From the NCBI RefSeq assembly GCF_002119405.1, contig NZ_MTBG01000007.1, positions 1 to 64,000 of the forward strand: a DNA stretch of 64,000 nt, read 5' to 3'. The stretch's first letter is position 1, and each line of letters opens with the position of its first letter. The notes beneath the pieces were generated by a model, which worked only from the letters and a program-made list of their open reading frames with translations, did no database searches and was not told where the DNA came from. The translations under genes were made by a program, and so were the position numbers. Origin of the DNA: Pseudoruegeria sp. SK021 (lineage in GTDB: Bacteria > Pseudomonadota > Alphaproteobacteria > Rhodobacterales > Rhodobacteraceae). Shown here piece after piece: positions 28,367 through 37,288 of this stretch.

Positions 28367-29451
28367 TGGCGCTGATTTCGCTTTCAGGAATCGACAAGTA
28401 TTACGGCACGTATCATGCGCTGCGGGACATCTCGTTGGAGATTGAGGGCGGCGAGTTTTTCTCGCTGCTCGGCCCGTCCGGGTGCGGCAAGACCACGTTG
28501 CTGCGCACGATTGCCGGATTCGAGACCCCGGATAAAGGCGTTTTGACCATCGACGGGCGCGATATGGCCCGGGTCTCGGCGAACCGGCGGCCCACCAACA
28601 TGGTGTTTCAAAGCTATGCAATCTTCCCGCATCTGACGGTGGCCCAGAATGTCGGATTTGGCCTGCGCCGGTCCGATCTGACCAAGGCGGAAAAGGCCCG
28701 AGAGGTTGGGGCCGCGTTGGAAATGGTCGGGTTGGGCGGCTATGGCGCGCGCGCCGCGCATGCCCTGTCCGGTGGTCAACGCCAGCGGGTGGCACTGGCC
28801 CGGGCGCTGATCTTGAAACCGAAGGTGCTGTTGCTGGACGAGCCGTTATCGGCGCTGGACAAGAAGATGCGCGAACAGATGCAATCGGAGCTTCGGCAGT
28901 TGCAGCGACAGGTTGGCATCACCTTCGTTCTGGTGACCCATGATCAGGAAGAGGCGTTGATCATGTCGGATCGGATCGCTGTGATGTTTGAGGGCGAAAT
29001 TGCGCAACTGGCGACGCCGCAGGACCTGTATCTGAGGCCGAACAGCCGCCGTGTCGGGGAATTTATTGGCATGATGAACCTGATCCCGGGACGCATGGAT
29101 CGTGACGGGTCGCAGATGATCGGCGACATTCCGGGGCTAGGCCGGTTGCCGATTGTGCCCGATTTACTGACCGACGGGCAGGGACCGGGGGACTGCACCT
29201 TCGGTATCCGGCCGGAATCCATGTCGTTGGTTTTCAATGGTGAGTTGCCGACCGGGAAGTTTGTCGACGGCACGGTGGTTGAGCGCGCCTATTACGGTGA
29301 CATGACCTATTACGAGGTGCTGCTGGATGGCGGCACCGCCCCGGTGACCTGTTCGATGAAGAACCTCGTTAGCAGGCCAGTGCTGGATGCTGGCGCGCGG
29401 ACCCGCTTGGCATGGGAGCCGGGCGCGTTGATCGTTTTCGATGCGGCGTGA
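28366..29451 (+). CDS. ABC transporter ATP-binding protein, PotA type
   Basis: A 361-residue ATPase of the polyamine/Fe/sulfate importer class. Walker A is 'GPSGCGKTT' (about 37-45), the signature is 'LSGGQRQRVALARAL', Walker B 'VLLLDEPLSALD', and the switch histidine is in 'LVTHDQEEA'. The C-terminal 110 residues form a TOBE/MOP-like regulatory domain. It powers the two permeases upstream. The gene ends 13 bp from a convergent TetR gene. Confidence 0.92.
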   Translation: MALISLSGIDKYYGTYHALRDISLEIEGGEFFSLLGPSGCGKTTLLRTIAGFETPDKGVLTIDGRDMARVSANRRPTNMVFQSYAIFPHLTVAQNVGFGLRRSDLTKAEKAREVGAALEMVGLGGYGARAAHALSGGQRQRVALARALILKPKVLLLDEPLSALDKKMREQMQSELRQLQRQVGITFVLVTHDQEEALIMSDRIAVMFEGEIAQLATPQDLYLRPNSRRVGEFIGMMNLIPGRMDRDGSQMIGDIPGLGRLPIVPDLLTDGQGPGDCTFGIRPESMSLVFNGELPTGKFVDGTVVERAYYGDMTYYEVLLDGGTAPVTCSMKNLVSRPVLDAGARTRLAWEPGALIVFDAA

Positions 29452-29464
29452 TGGATGGGTCCGA

Positions 29465-30082
29465 TCAGGCGTCGGCTGCGATCAGGCCAAGCCCGCGCAG
29501 ATAGATGCCAATTCCGGCTTCCAGCAGGTCCTCGGGCGGATAGGGTGATTGCGATCCGGGTGCGCCCCGTGAAAACAACTCAACAACCCCGTGGCTGAGG
29601 GCCCAGATGTGATCGCTGATCATGGCGGCTGGGGGCCGTTTCTCGGGCGGGATGTGGTCTGAGAGGTTTCGGGCCGCCCGTTCCAAGGCCCCGCGTGCCC
29701 GGGACGATGCTGCGGCCAGCGCTGGTGAGGCATTGACCGAGACGCCGCTTTCGAACATCGCGATGTAATGGCCGGGGTATTTTCGGGCGAAAGCCAAATA
29801 GGCCCGTCCGACTGATTCTAGGGCCGACAAGGCCGAAGGTTGCCCGGTGTCGAACGCGTAATCCATCAGATCCGCAAAGATGGCATAGCCCTGAAGCGCC
29901 CCTTCGGCGATCAGGTCCTCGCGCCCGTCGAAATGCCGATACACCGCCGCTGGCGTGACGCCAGCCTGTTTGGCAGCTTCGGACAGGGTGAAGCCCATCG
30001 GTCCGCGTTCAGCGATCAACACCAAGGCTGCGTCGACCAATGCCTGACGCAGATTTCCGTGGTGATATCCGCGTTTAGGCAT
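29465..30082 (-). CDS. TetR family transcriptional regulator
   Basis: A 205-residue TetR regulator. The helix-turn-helix (about 10-55) contains 'ALVDAALVLIAERGPMGFTLSEAA' split over 'GVTPAAVYRHFDGREDL', the usual DNA-reading segment. The effector domain is of the TetR_C/WHG kind ('ALESVGRAYLAFARKYPGHYIAMF'). The ATG lies inside the end of ppk2 (8-bp overlap), so it is the last gene of a five-gene minus-strand operon and may regulate it. Confidence 0.88.
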   Translation of the reverse strand: MPKRGYHHGNLRQALVDAALVLIAERGPMGFTLSEAAKQAGVTPAAVYRHFDGREDLIAEGALQGYAIFADLMDYAFDTGQPSALSALESVGRAYLAFARKYPGHYIAMFESGVSVNASPALAAASSRARGALERAARNLSDHIPPEKRPPAAMISDHIWALSHGVVELFSRGAPGSQSPYPPEDLLEAGIGIYLRGLGLIAADA

Positions 30083-30956
30083 TCCAGATGTCGGGGCCGC
30101 CGCAGATCGTGCGATCCGGGGGCGTCACCACGGTGTTGTCGCGCCCCTCATAGGGAATTTGGGACAGAACCGCCCGAATGGCGGCGATGCGGGCGCGGCG
30201 TTTGTCATCGGACCGGATCACCGTCCACGGTGCCGTGTCGTGATGGGTGCGGTCGAACATTTCCTCGATTGCCTTGGTGTAGGCATCCCAGCGGCGCAGG
30301 CCTTTGACGTCAATATCCGACAGCTTCCACTGCTTCAGCGGATCGTGTTCCCGGTCGAGAAACCGGCGCAACTGTTCTGCCCGGCTGACATTGAGCCAGA
30401 GCTTGATCAAACGCACGCCATCTTGTTGCAAGGCGCGTTCAAGCCCCGGGACCTGTTGGAAAAACAGATCGGCCTGATCGTCGGTGCAGAACCCGAACAC
30501 GCGTTCCACCACGGCGCGATTGTACCATGAGCGGTCGAACAGCGTGATCTGTCCTGCCGAGGGCAACTGGCTGATATAACGCTGGAAATACCATTGCGTT
30601 TGTTCTGCTTCGCTGGGTTTGGGAAGGGCGACAAGTTTCGCCACGCGCGGGTTCATGTTTTCGCGGAAGCGCTTGATCGTGCCGCCTTTGCCAGCGGCGT
30701 CCCGGCCTTCGAACAGAACCACGACCTTGGCGCCCGATGTGTGGACCCAAGTTTGAAACTTCGCCAGTTCGATCTGAAGCGCGTAGAGGGTGTCTTCGTA
30801 CTCGTCCGCATCCATGCGGCGATCATAGGGGTAGCCATCGGTCAGGATGGTTTTCCCATCCGACTTCTTGACCGCCTTTCGGATCCGATCCGGCGCTTCG
30901 GTTTTGTAAAATTCGGTGATGGCGCCCCCGAAGGGCAGGGAGGTGAGATCAGTCAT
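30075..30956 (-). CDS. ppk2: polyphosphate kinase 2
   Basis: A 293-residue PPK2 with one kinase domain. Walker A is 'EGRDAAGKGGTIKRF', the lid and Walker B region have 'LFDRSWYNRAVVERVFGF', and 'HDPLKQWKLSDID' is family specific. PPK2 enzymes phosphorylate nucleoside mono- or diphosphates from polyphosphate (or the reverse); this single-domain length fits class I, which mostly uses GDP or ADP, but the class is not proven. It overlaps the hydrolase (ATGA) and TetR genes. Confidence 0.93.
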   Translation of the reverse strand: MTDLTSLPFGGAITEFYKTEAPDRIRKAVKKSDGKTILTDGYPYDRRMDADEYEDTLYALQIELAKFQTWVHTSGAKVVVLFEGRDAAGKGGTIKRFRENMNPRVAKLVALPKPSEAEQTQWYFQRYISQLPSAGQITLFDRSWYNRAVVERVFGFCTDDQADLFFQQVPGLERALQQDGVRLIKLWLNVSRAEQLRRFLDREHDPLKQWKLSDIDVKGLRRWDAYTKAIEEMFDRTHHDTAPWTVIRSDDKRRARIAAIRAVLSQIPYEGRDNTVVTPPDRTICGGPDIWNA

Positions 30957-31939
30957 TCGTTCAGACTAGCCGCCTGCGCCGAAGCTGACAATCCGGCACG
31001 CGACGCGGCGCGATCAATTGCAGCCGTGACCTGGGCGGGCCGGGCATGATGCACGATATGGCCGATGCCCTCTAGGACGGTCAGGTGCGCGTTTGGCATC
31101 CGAGCGGCAAGCGCTTTGGAATGGACATCCAGACCGACAATACGGTCGGCGGTGCCGTGCAACAGTTCGATAGGAACCGTGATCGAGGGATAGTGCACCG
31201 ACATCTCAGCAAGATGGGCGCGCAATGCGTTAACCTGACGGGCATTGGCGATCATCGTGTCGCGGCGCAGGGTCAGGGCAAGGCCGAAAGCGTCCAGATA
31301 GCCCGGAGGCATTTCTTGCGGCGCAAAGATCGCTGCCATCACGCGCCGGGTGATGCGGTCCGGCACAAGCGCAGTGATCAGGGGCACGACCACCGCGCCA
31401 ATCAGCGGATGGGCGTTGATGCGGTAACTGGGTTTGAGGGGGCAGTCCCACGGCAGCGTCGCCCCCGCCAACAGAACCAGTGCCGAGACCTGTGCCGGAA
31501 ACTCCAGCGCCCATGCCATCGCCACCGCACCGCCAAAGCTGTGCCCCAGCACGATCGGGTTCTTCACGCCCAACTGCTGCGCCGCGGCCTGCAACAATTG
31601 GGCCTGTTCGCGGGGGCTTTCGTTGCGCCGCCGCTGGGCGTCGCCGGGATGGCCGGTATAGCCATGGCCGGGACGATCAAACAGGATCACGCGATAGCGG
31701 TCGCGCAACTGGGCAAGAAGATCAAAGCGCATGTCACGCAAATTGCCGCCTGCGCCGTGGATCAGCACCAGATCGGGTCCGGTGCCGCCGATCATCACGT
31801 GGACCGGGGTGCCGTTCACCTGAAGGATCTGTCCCACGGGGGGGAATTGCGCTTCAGCCTGTGCCTCGTTCCGGGCCGCGCGCAGCCAGACCGCCCCGAT
31901 ACAGAGCGACAGAACGGCGGCAGTGGCGGCCAGTGACAT
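30953..31939 (-). CDS. alpha/beta hydrolase, membrane-anchored
   Basis: A 328-residue alpha/beta-hydrolase fold protein with an N-terminal hydrophobic anchor ('ATAAVLSLCIGAVWL'). The oxyanion strand is 'LVLIHGAGGNLRDM', the nucleophile elbow is 'VLGHSFGGAVAMAWAL' (serine nucleophile), the acid is likely in 'GTADRIV' and the histidine in 'GIGHIVHHA'. The substrate is unknown. I chose the ATG 4 bp after the metA stop; an ATG at 31960 would overlap metA. Its stop overlaps ppk2. Confidence 0.82.
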   Translation of the reverse strand: MSLAATAAVLSLCIGAVWLRAARNEAQAEAQFPPVGQILQVNGTPVHVMIGGTGPDLVLIHGAGGNLRDMRFDLLAQLRDRYRVILFDRPGHGYTGHPGDAQRRRNESPREQAQLLQAAAQQLGVKNPIVLGHSFGGAVAMAWALEFPAQVSALVLLAGATLPWDCPLKPSYRINAHPLIGAVVVPLITALVPDRITRRVMAAIFAPQEMPPGYLDAFGLALTLRRDTMIANARQVNALRAHLAEMSVHYPSITVPIELLHGTADRIVGLDVHSKALAARMPNAHLTVLEGIGHIVHHARPAQVTAAIDRAASRAGLSASAQAASLNE

Positions 31940-31943
31940 GTGG

Positions 31944-32861
31944 TTAGGTCCCGATATCATCCAGATTGAACGGGGTAGATTGATAAATTTCGTTCAACCA
32001 GTTGCCATATAGAAGGTGCGCGTGGGATCTCCAGCGATTAAGAGGCGCGCGGCTGGGATCGTCGTTCGGGTAATAATTGCCCGGCACGTTGATTGGTTTG
32101 CCAGCCTCGACATCACGGTCATATTCTTCTTTCAAAGTGCCGCGATCATACTCAAAATGGTTGAAGATATAGAGCGCGCGATGGGCCGGATCTTCGACCA
32201 GACAGGGGCCGACATCGTCACTGCCCAGCAGGGTGGTCAGGCCCGCGACCTGATCGATCTCGGACTGGCGCATTTCCGTCCAGCGGCTAACCGGGATCAC
32301 GAAATCATCGGAAAACCCGCGCAGGAACGGCGAGGCTGGTTCCAGATTGTTGTGGCGGAAGCAGCCGAAGGCCTTGTGATCGAGCAGGTGCTTTCCGACC
32401 CCATGAAAATAGTGAATCATCGCCATGCCGCCCCAGCAGACGCCGAGGGTGGATTGGACATTGGTCTGGGTCCAGTCAAACACCTGACACAGTTCGTCCC
32501 AATAGGTGACGTCCTGAAACGGCATATGTTCAATCGGCGCACCGGTGATGATCAAGCCGTCAAACTTGCGGTGCTTGATCTCTTCGAATGGGCGATAGAA
32601 CGCTTCCATATGCTCGGCCGAGGTGTTCTTGCTTTCATGTTCGGTCATGCGGATCAGGGTCAGATCGATCTGCAACGGCGTCGCCCCGATCAGGCGGGCA
32701 AACTGCGTTTCGGTCTGAATTTTCTTCGGCATCAGGTTCAGCAGGCCGATCTGCAATGGCCGGATATCCTGCGTCGCGGCCCGGTTGTCCGACATGACCA
32801 TGACCCCTTCGCGTGACAGCACGTCGAAGGCGGGAAGGTCTGCGGGGATCTTGATGGGCAT
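31944..32861 (-). CDS. metAA: homoserine O-acetyltransferase, MetA type
   Basis: A 305-residue MetA-family acyltransferase, first committed step of methionine synthesis. The catalytic cysteine is Cys142 ('TLGVCWGG'), with His235 and Glu237 in 'FNHFEYD'. Residue 111 is glutamate ('TGAPIEHM'); in this family Glu111 selects acetyl-CoA, while Gly111 as in E. coli selects succinyl-CoA. The name therefore favours O-acetylation. It lies 33 bp after the P-loop gene and 4 bp before the hydrolase. There is no room for a SAM riboswitch in front of it. Confidence 0.93.
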   Translation of the reverse strand: MPIKIPADLPAFDVLSREGVMVMSDNRAATQDIRPLQIGLLNLMPKKIQTETQFARLIGATPLQIDLTLIRMTEHESKNTSAEHMEAFYRPFEEIKHRKFDGLIITGAPIEHMPFQDVTYWDELCQVFDWTQTNVQSTLGVCWGGMAMIHYFHGVGKHLLDHKAFGCFRHNNLEPASPFLRGFSDDFVIPVSRWTEMRQSEIDQVAGLTTLLGSDDVGPCLVEDPAHRALYIFNHFEYDRGTLKEEYDRDVEAGKPINVPGNYYPNDDPSRAPLNRWRSHAHLLYGNWLNEIYQSTPFNLDDIGT

Positions 32862-32894
32862 CTTGGATATCCTTGAACAGTCAGGGGGGCGTAT

Positions 32895-33767
32895 TTAACG
32901 ATCGCGCTGTCGGTCCTCAAGGGCCTGTTCGATCAAAGCATTGATCTCGGCGGCCGAGGTGATGCCGTTCAGGTCGGCGGCCCGCAAAGAGACGCCCCAA
33001 TTTCGGGCCATCGCGGCATAGCGGGGATGACGATGGGCCAACGCTTGCGCATAGGTCCAGCGCACAAAGGCATCGGGGTCCACTTCCGTCTCGGTGTGCC
33101 CGGTTTCACTGAGATACTGGGCCCATTTTGCCGTCAAAAAGTCGGGGTGATAGTACATCGGCTTCGGGGCGCGGTCGAACCGGCGGATCAAATCTGCGGT
33201 ATGCGCCTCGGTGCCTTCGATCCAGACCATCAGTGATTGGCTGGCCAGCGCGGTTAGAACCGGGTCGTTGGGATCTTCGGGGTCCACCACTTCGCAGATC
33301 GACCCGCCACTGTCGCAGACAAAGTTTTCATAGCGATAGATGTCGCGGGATCGTTCGATGAAATGCCCGGTGTCCAGCAAGGACGCAATCTCTGCGGTCC
33401 GGTGCTGTTCCTGCCGGCGAAGGTATTCCGCGAAAGGCAGCCCGCCCTTGTCGGGGTTTCCGGGTTTGCCCAGATAGGTCGAGAGAGGCGCAAGATTGTC
33501 GAAGGTGATGTTCGAGGCGATGTAGATCGAATCGCTCAGCAGCAATTCGGCCAGAAAGGCGTTGCGCATGGCCTCGCGCTTGAAGTTGTCGACAATGTGC
33601 TCGCCCATATACCGGGTGCCGATGCGGTAATCGACCGAGTAGTGGAACCAGCCGCCGGTGGCGCGCAGCAGGTTCGAGACATGGGTCTTTCCCAAACCAG
33701 ACATGCCGAATAGCAGCAGCTGCTTGTGATCCGTTCCGCGCCACTGCGCCGCTGTGGGTATCGCCAT
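32895..33767 (-). CDS. P-loop ATPase/kinase of unknown function
   Basis: A 290-residue protein with a Walker A motif 'GMSGLGKTH' at residues 21-29, a possible lid region around 120-150 ('SLLDTGHFIERSRDIY') and 'SLMVWIEGT' as a plausible Walker B-like strand. The general shape resembles small-molecule kinases of the shikimate/adenylylsulfate kinase fold, but I do not recognise a characterised family. First gene of the operon with metA, hydrolase, ppk2 and tetR, which hints at a role in methionine or phosphate metabolism without proving it. The ATG is at 33767. Confidence 0.75.
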   Translation of the reverse strand: MAIPTAAQWRGTDHKQLLLFGMSGLGKTHVSNLLRATGGWFHYSVDYRIGTRYMGEHIVDNFKREAMRNAFLAELLLSDSIYIASNITFDNLAPLSTYLGKPGNPDKGGLPFAEYLRRQEQHRTAEIASLLDTGHFIERSRDIYRYENFVCDSGGSICEVVDPEDPNDPVLTALASQSLMVWIEGTEAHTADLIRRFDRAPKPMYYHPDFLTAKWAQYLSETGHTETEVDPDAFVRWTYAQALAHRHPRYAAMARNWGVSLRAADLNGITSAAEINALIEQALEDRQRDR

Positions 33768-33940
33768 TGCCGGTTCCTGTTCTGCGGTATCGGCGTTTCG
33801 TATCAGGCGCGTGGCAGGGGGTTCAACGGGAAATGCATTGATACGACCGGTCTGGATGCCAAAACCGGAGTGCAGCTGGAGGCGCCGCTGTTCTTAGGAG
33901 GCGTTGCCCGGTCTTGGGCCGCCCAGCACGGGGCGACGGG

Positions 33941-34843
33941 CTAAAGGGGTTTGGGTGGTTTAGGTGCGGATGGAGACACCAAAATCGTATAGATTGCGGC
34001 GAAAATGATCGCCCCGCCGAGGAACAGAAACGGGTCCAACGCTTCGCCGTAGAACACGGCGCCAACCACAGCCAGAACGGGCAGGCGGGCGAAATCCATC
34101 GGGGTGACGATTGTGGCCGGTGCCAGCGCGAGGGCGTTGGTCAGGCAGAAATGCGCGGTCAGCCCCGAACAGCCGATCACGATCAGCCACGGCACAACAG
34201 CAAGCGATGGCAGCGCGATATCGCCGTCGATTCCGGCGCAGATCAAGCCAAGCACCGCTTGCATGACCGCCAGCCAGAACAGGATGCAGAGAATACTTTG
34301 ATCTTCGGTCAGCTTGCGGGTGGCCATGGCCGAGCCAGCAAAGCCCAACGCGCAGAACAGCGCCGCGATGGTGCCGACGTTCAGGGTCGTCATCCCTGGC
34401 CGGACCACGATCAAAATGCCGATGAAGCCCACCACTGCGGCCAGTGCCCGCATGCGCGTCAGACGTTCATGCAGAAAAAACGGCGCCAAAATAGTTACCC
34501 AGATCGGATAGGTGAATTCCAGCGCGATCAGTTGGGCCAGTGGAATGACGGTGAGGGCAAAAAACCACAGGTTTTGGCCGGTAAAATGGCTGATGTTGCG
34601 CACAAGGTGCAACGGCAAGCGATTGACCTTCACTTGGTGAAGCTTTCCCGAAAAGGCCCCAACCGCCACCACAATGCCAATTCCAAGCAGCGAGCGATAG
34701 GCCATGATCTCGAACGTATCGAGGGCATTGCCAACCATTCGTCCGGAAATGGCCATAAAGCAAAAGGCCGTGATCGTCCCGGCCATCCAGAACGCAGCTT
34801 TAAGAACCGGAGAGAAACCAACACTTTGACGGGAATGTTCCAT
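33941..34843 (-). CDS. DMT superfamily transporter (EamA)
   Basis: A 300-residue membrane protein with about ten hydrophobic helices in two EamA repeats (about 15-145 and 155-290). 'EFTYPIWVTILAPFFLHERL' is the conserved end of the first repeat and 'VVGAVFYGEAL' that of the second. Such proteins export amino acids, nucleosides or other metabolites; substrate unknown. A small zinc-ribbon protein gene lies 59 bp upstream on the same strand. Confidence 0.88.
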   Translation of the reverse strand: MEHSRQSVGFSPVLKAAFWMAGTITAFCFMAISGRMVGNALDTFEIMAYRSLLGIGIVVAVGAFSGKLHQVKVNRLPLHLVRNISHFTGQNLWFFALTVIPLAQLIALEFTYPIWVTILAPFFLHERLTRMRALAAVVGFIGILIVVRPGMTTLNVGTIAALFCALGFAGSAMATRKLTEDQSILCILFWLAVMQAVLGLICAGIDGDIALPSLAVVPWLIVIGCSGLTAHFCLTNALALAPATIVTPMDFARLPVLAVVGAVFYGEALDPFLFLGGAIIFAAIYTILVSPSAPKPPKPL

Positions 34844-34902
34844 GCCTCATGGGTCGCCCGACTGCGGGCCTCTGTCAACGGGCAGAATGCCGTTTGTGCC
34901 TA

Positions 34903-35085
34903 TTATTGTTGCACCGTCCCGGCAAGAAGCGCGATCAGTGCAAAACAGGCGACAAGGGCCACCATAGAAACCACCAGAAACGCATTCGTCTGGATCATCT
35001 TTTTAGGAGTGAGACATTTTCCACAGCGGTCACCCGACTGCCGCATTCGGTGATTGCAGTTTAAACAACGGAAAAACCTCGCCAC
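34903..35085 (-). CDS. small zinc-ribbon membrane protein
   Basis: A 60-residue protein with two CXXC knuckles, 'CLNCNHRM' and 'CGKCLTPKK', followed by a single hydrophobic helix 'FLVVSMVALVACFALIALL'. The layout is a cytoplasmic zinc ribbon tethered to the membrane. The GTG at 35085 has AGAGGGG upstream; a TTG at 35115 is also in frame. No family known to me, but the pattern is too ordered to be a chance frame. Confidence 0.6.
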   Translation of the reverse strand: MARFFRCLNCNHRMRQSGDRCGKCLTPKKMIQTNAFLVVSMVALVACFALIALLAGTVQQ

Positions 35086-35168
35086 AACAGCCCCTCTAAA
35101 CGGACAACGACCCAACGATTAGTTGGGCCGGAGGGTAACATGGATTGTGTTAAGGAAGCGGTGATGTC

Positions 35169-35201
35169 AGCCGTTTCGAGACGCGGAAAATCGAAACGGC
35201 T
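35169..35201. other. 11-bp inverted repeat downstream of guaA
   Basis: AGCCGTTTCGA / TCGAAACGGCT, perfect 11-bp arms with an 11-nt loop, starting 11 bp after the guaA stop. No T run follows on either strand, so it is not a classical terminator; it may protect the 3' end of the guaA mRNA. Confidence 0.6.
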
Positions 35202-35211
35202 AATAAAGTGG

Positions 35212-36774
35212 CTATTCCCACTCGATGGTGCCCGGAGGTTTGGACGTAATGTCGTAAGTGACGCGATTGATGCCGGGAACTTCGTTGATGATCCGCGTCG
35301 CGGTCTCGCCAAGAAACTCGTGCGAGAATGGATAGTAATCCGCCGTCATACCGTCGACCGACGTCACCGCACGCAATGCGCAGGCAAAATCATAGGTCCG
35401 GCCATCACCCATGACGCCCACGGTACGGACAGGAAGAATGACTGCAAATGCCTGCCAAATCTCATCGTAAAGGCCATGCTTGCGGATCTGGTCCAGATAC
35501 ACCGCATCCGCCAGACGCAGAATTTCCAGCTTAGGGCGGGTGATCTCGCCGGGGCAGCGGATGGCAAGGCCGGGGCCGGGGAACGGGTGCCGACCGACAA
35601 AGCTTTCCGGCAATCCTAGCTCACGACCCAGCGCGCGCACTTCATCTTTGAACAATTCGCGCAGCGGTTCGACCAGCTTCATATCCATCCGGTCGGGCAA
35701 TCCGCCGACATTGTGATGGGACTTGATCGTGACCGACGGCCCTCCCGAGAAACTGACCGATTCAATCACGTCGGGATACAGCGTCCCTTGCGCAAGGAAT
35801 TTGGCGCCGCCGACGGATTTTGCGTGTTTTTCAAAGACGTCAATAAACAGCTTGCCGATGGTTTTGCGCTTGGTCTCAGGATCGCTCATGCCGTCCAATG
35901 CTGACAGGAACAATTCTGTTTCGTCCGCATGGATCAACGGAATGTTGTAATTGTCCCGGAACATGCTGAGAACCTGATCAGCCTCGCCCATGCGCAGCAA
36001 ACCGTGATCGACGAATACGCAGGTCAATTGGTCGCCAATGGCTTCGTGGATCAGAACGGCAGCAACAGAACTGTCGACGCCGCCGGACAGGCCGCAGATG
36101 ACGTGGGCATCGCCCACTTGTTCGCGGATCTGCCGGATGGCTTCTTCGCGGTACGCGCCCATGGTCCAGTCGCCGGTAAACCCGGCCAGCTTGACAAAGG
36201 CCTCGTACAGGCTGGCCCCGTTCGGCGTGTGATAGACTTCTGGGTGGAACTGGACGGCATAGAAGTGCCGTGCCGGATCAGCGACAATGGCGCAGGGGGC
36301 ATTGGGCGAGGTGCCGAACACTTCGAACCCGGGGGCCAGTGCGCGCACATTGTCCCCATGCGACATCCAGACCTGTTCCGGTCCGGCCTTGAACCACTTG
36401 TCCAGCAGATCGAGGCGGTTGTTGGACGGGGTGACATAGGCGCGACCGAATTCGGCGGTTCCATGACCACGGCTGACTTCACCACCCAGCTGGGTCATCA
36501 TCACCTGTTGGCCATAACAGATGCCCAGAACTGGAACGCCAAGTTCAAACACCGATTGTGGTGCGCGCGGCGAGTCCGGGTCCAGAACGCTGGCCGGTCC
36601 GCCGCTGAGCACGACCGCCTTAGGGGCGAATTCGGTCAGAAAGGCATCCGTCACGTTCTGGAACGGGTGGATTTCACAATAGACATTCAGCTCACGCAGG
36701 CGACGCGCAATGAGCTGCGTTACCTGGCTGCCGAAGTCGATGATAAGCAAACGGTCATGGGCGATCTGGGTCAT
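35212..36774 (-). CDS. guaA: GMP synthase (glutamine-hydrolysing)
   Basis: A 520-residue GuaA that converts XMP to GMP with glutamine and ATP. The N-terminal class I glutaminase (about 1-195) has the nucleophile in 'GICYGQQ' and the triad histidine in 'QFHPEVYHT'. The ATP-pyrophosphatase domain has the PP-loop '[12 protein letters not shown]', and the C-terminal dimerisation domain ends '[13 protein letters not shown]'. Length is normal. A structured inverted repeat lies between it and the upstream DUF6477 gene. Confidence 0.98.
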   Translation of the reverse strand: MTQIAHDRLLIIDFGSQVTQLIARRLRELNVYCEIHPFQNVTDAFLTEFAPKAVVLSGGPASVLDPDSPRAPQSVFELGVPVLGICYGQQVMMTQLGGEVSRGHGTAEFGRAYVTPSNNRLDLLDKWFKAGPEQVWMSHGDNVRALAPGFEVFGTSPNAPCAIVADPARHFYAVQFHPEVYHTPNGASLYEAFVKLAGFTGDWTMGAYREEAIRQIREQVGDAHVICGLSGGVDSSVAAVLIHEAIGDQLTCVFVDHGLLRMGEADQVLSMFRDNYNIPLIHADETELFLSALDGMSDPETKRKTIGKLFIDVFEKHAKSVGGAKFLAQGTLYPDVIESVSFSGGPSVTIKSHHNVGGLPDRMDMKLVEPLRELFKDEVRALGRELGLPESFVGRHPFPGPGLAIRCPGEITRPKLEILRLADAVYLDQIRKHGLYDEIWQAFAVILPVRTVGVMGDGRTYDFACALRAVTSVDGMTADYYPFSHEFLGETATRIINEVPGINRVTYDITSKPPGTIEWE

Positions 36775-36809
36775 TGCGTGGGCTTAGGGCCAAGCCGCGT
36801 GCAATTCAA

Positions 36810-36874
36810 GATCCCAGAGGTGCCGACCCCGCGTCTTTTTCGCACCCTGTGCGCGGCACCACTGCAGAGGGATC
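36810..36874 (-). other. structured RNA candidate in the guaA leader
   Basis: Nested inverted repeats: GATCCC at 36874-36869 pairs with GGGATC at 36815-36810, and GGTGCC at 36860-36855 pairs with GGCACC at 36824-36819, enclosing smaller GC-rich hairpins. The outer arm overlaps the DUF6477 stop codon and the element ends 36 bp before guaA. It does not match a riboswitch I know. Confidence 0.45.
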
Positions 36875-37199
36875 AGGTTTTGGGCAATGGGGCGCTGTCC
36901 GACATCAGCGCTGGCAATACCCGGCTTTGCAGTCTGCGAAATTCGACCATCAGGGCGGCCAGAACTTCAATATGGCGCAGGGCGCTGTAGCGGGCCTCGC
37001 CCAACTGACGGGTTTCTTCGTGGTAGGCTTCGATTTCCAGCAGCCGGATGACGACTTCGTTAGATCCGGCTGGAAGCGGGGCTTTCAGCAGCCGGCGCAG
37101 GACAATCTCGCGGCGATAATCAGATTGGGCAAAGCGGGCAGCGCGCACCAGAAGGCGGGGTCTGTGCAGGGATTTCAGCAGGGTCAGAACATCGGTCAT
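36873..37199 (-). CDS. DUF6477 family protein
   Basis: A 108-residue basic, leucine/arginine-rich helical protein that matches DUF6477, a family restricted to Rhodobacterales. It begins 'MTDVLTLLKSLHRPRLLVRAA' in two halves with 'YRREIVLRRLL' after it. Function unknown. It is divergent from the DUF6456 gene across a 195-bp region with phased repeats, and 98 bp upstream of guaA on the same strand. Confidence 0.75.
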   Translation of the reverse strand: MTDVLTLLKSLHRPRLLVRAARFAQSDYRREIVLRRLLKAPLPAGSNEVVIRLLEIEAYHEETRQLGEARYSALRHIEVLAALMVEFRRLQSRVLPALMSDSAPLPKT

Positions 37200-37258
37200 G
37201 GGTGGTTCCTTTCACCGTTACTGGACCGAGTTTCCTGCACAAGCTGTGGGTGTTGCAT

Positions 37259-37288
37259 TTCCCGGATGTTCCCGGGCGTTCCCATCAC
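37259..37288. repeat. three 10-bp phased repeats TTCCC
   Basis: TTCCCGGATG, TTCCCGGGCG and TTCCCATCAC occur head to tail with a 10-bp period in the divergent promoter region of the DUF6477 and DUF6456 genes, 60-89 bp upstream of the DUF6477 start. One-turn spacing is typical of cooperative operator sites; no binding protein is known. Confidence 0.55.

Noticed and set aside
32862-32894. SAM-II or other SAM riboswitch before metA
   Set aside because: Only 33 bp separate metA from the upstream gene, which is too short, and no riboswitch motif is seen.
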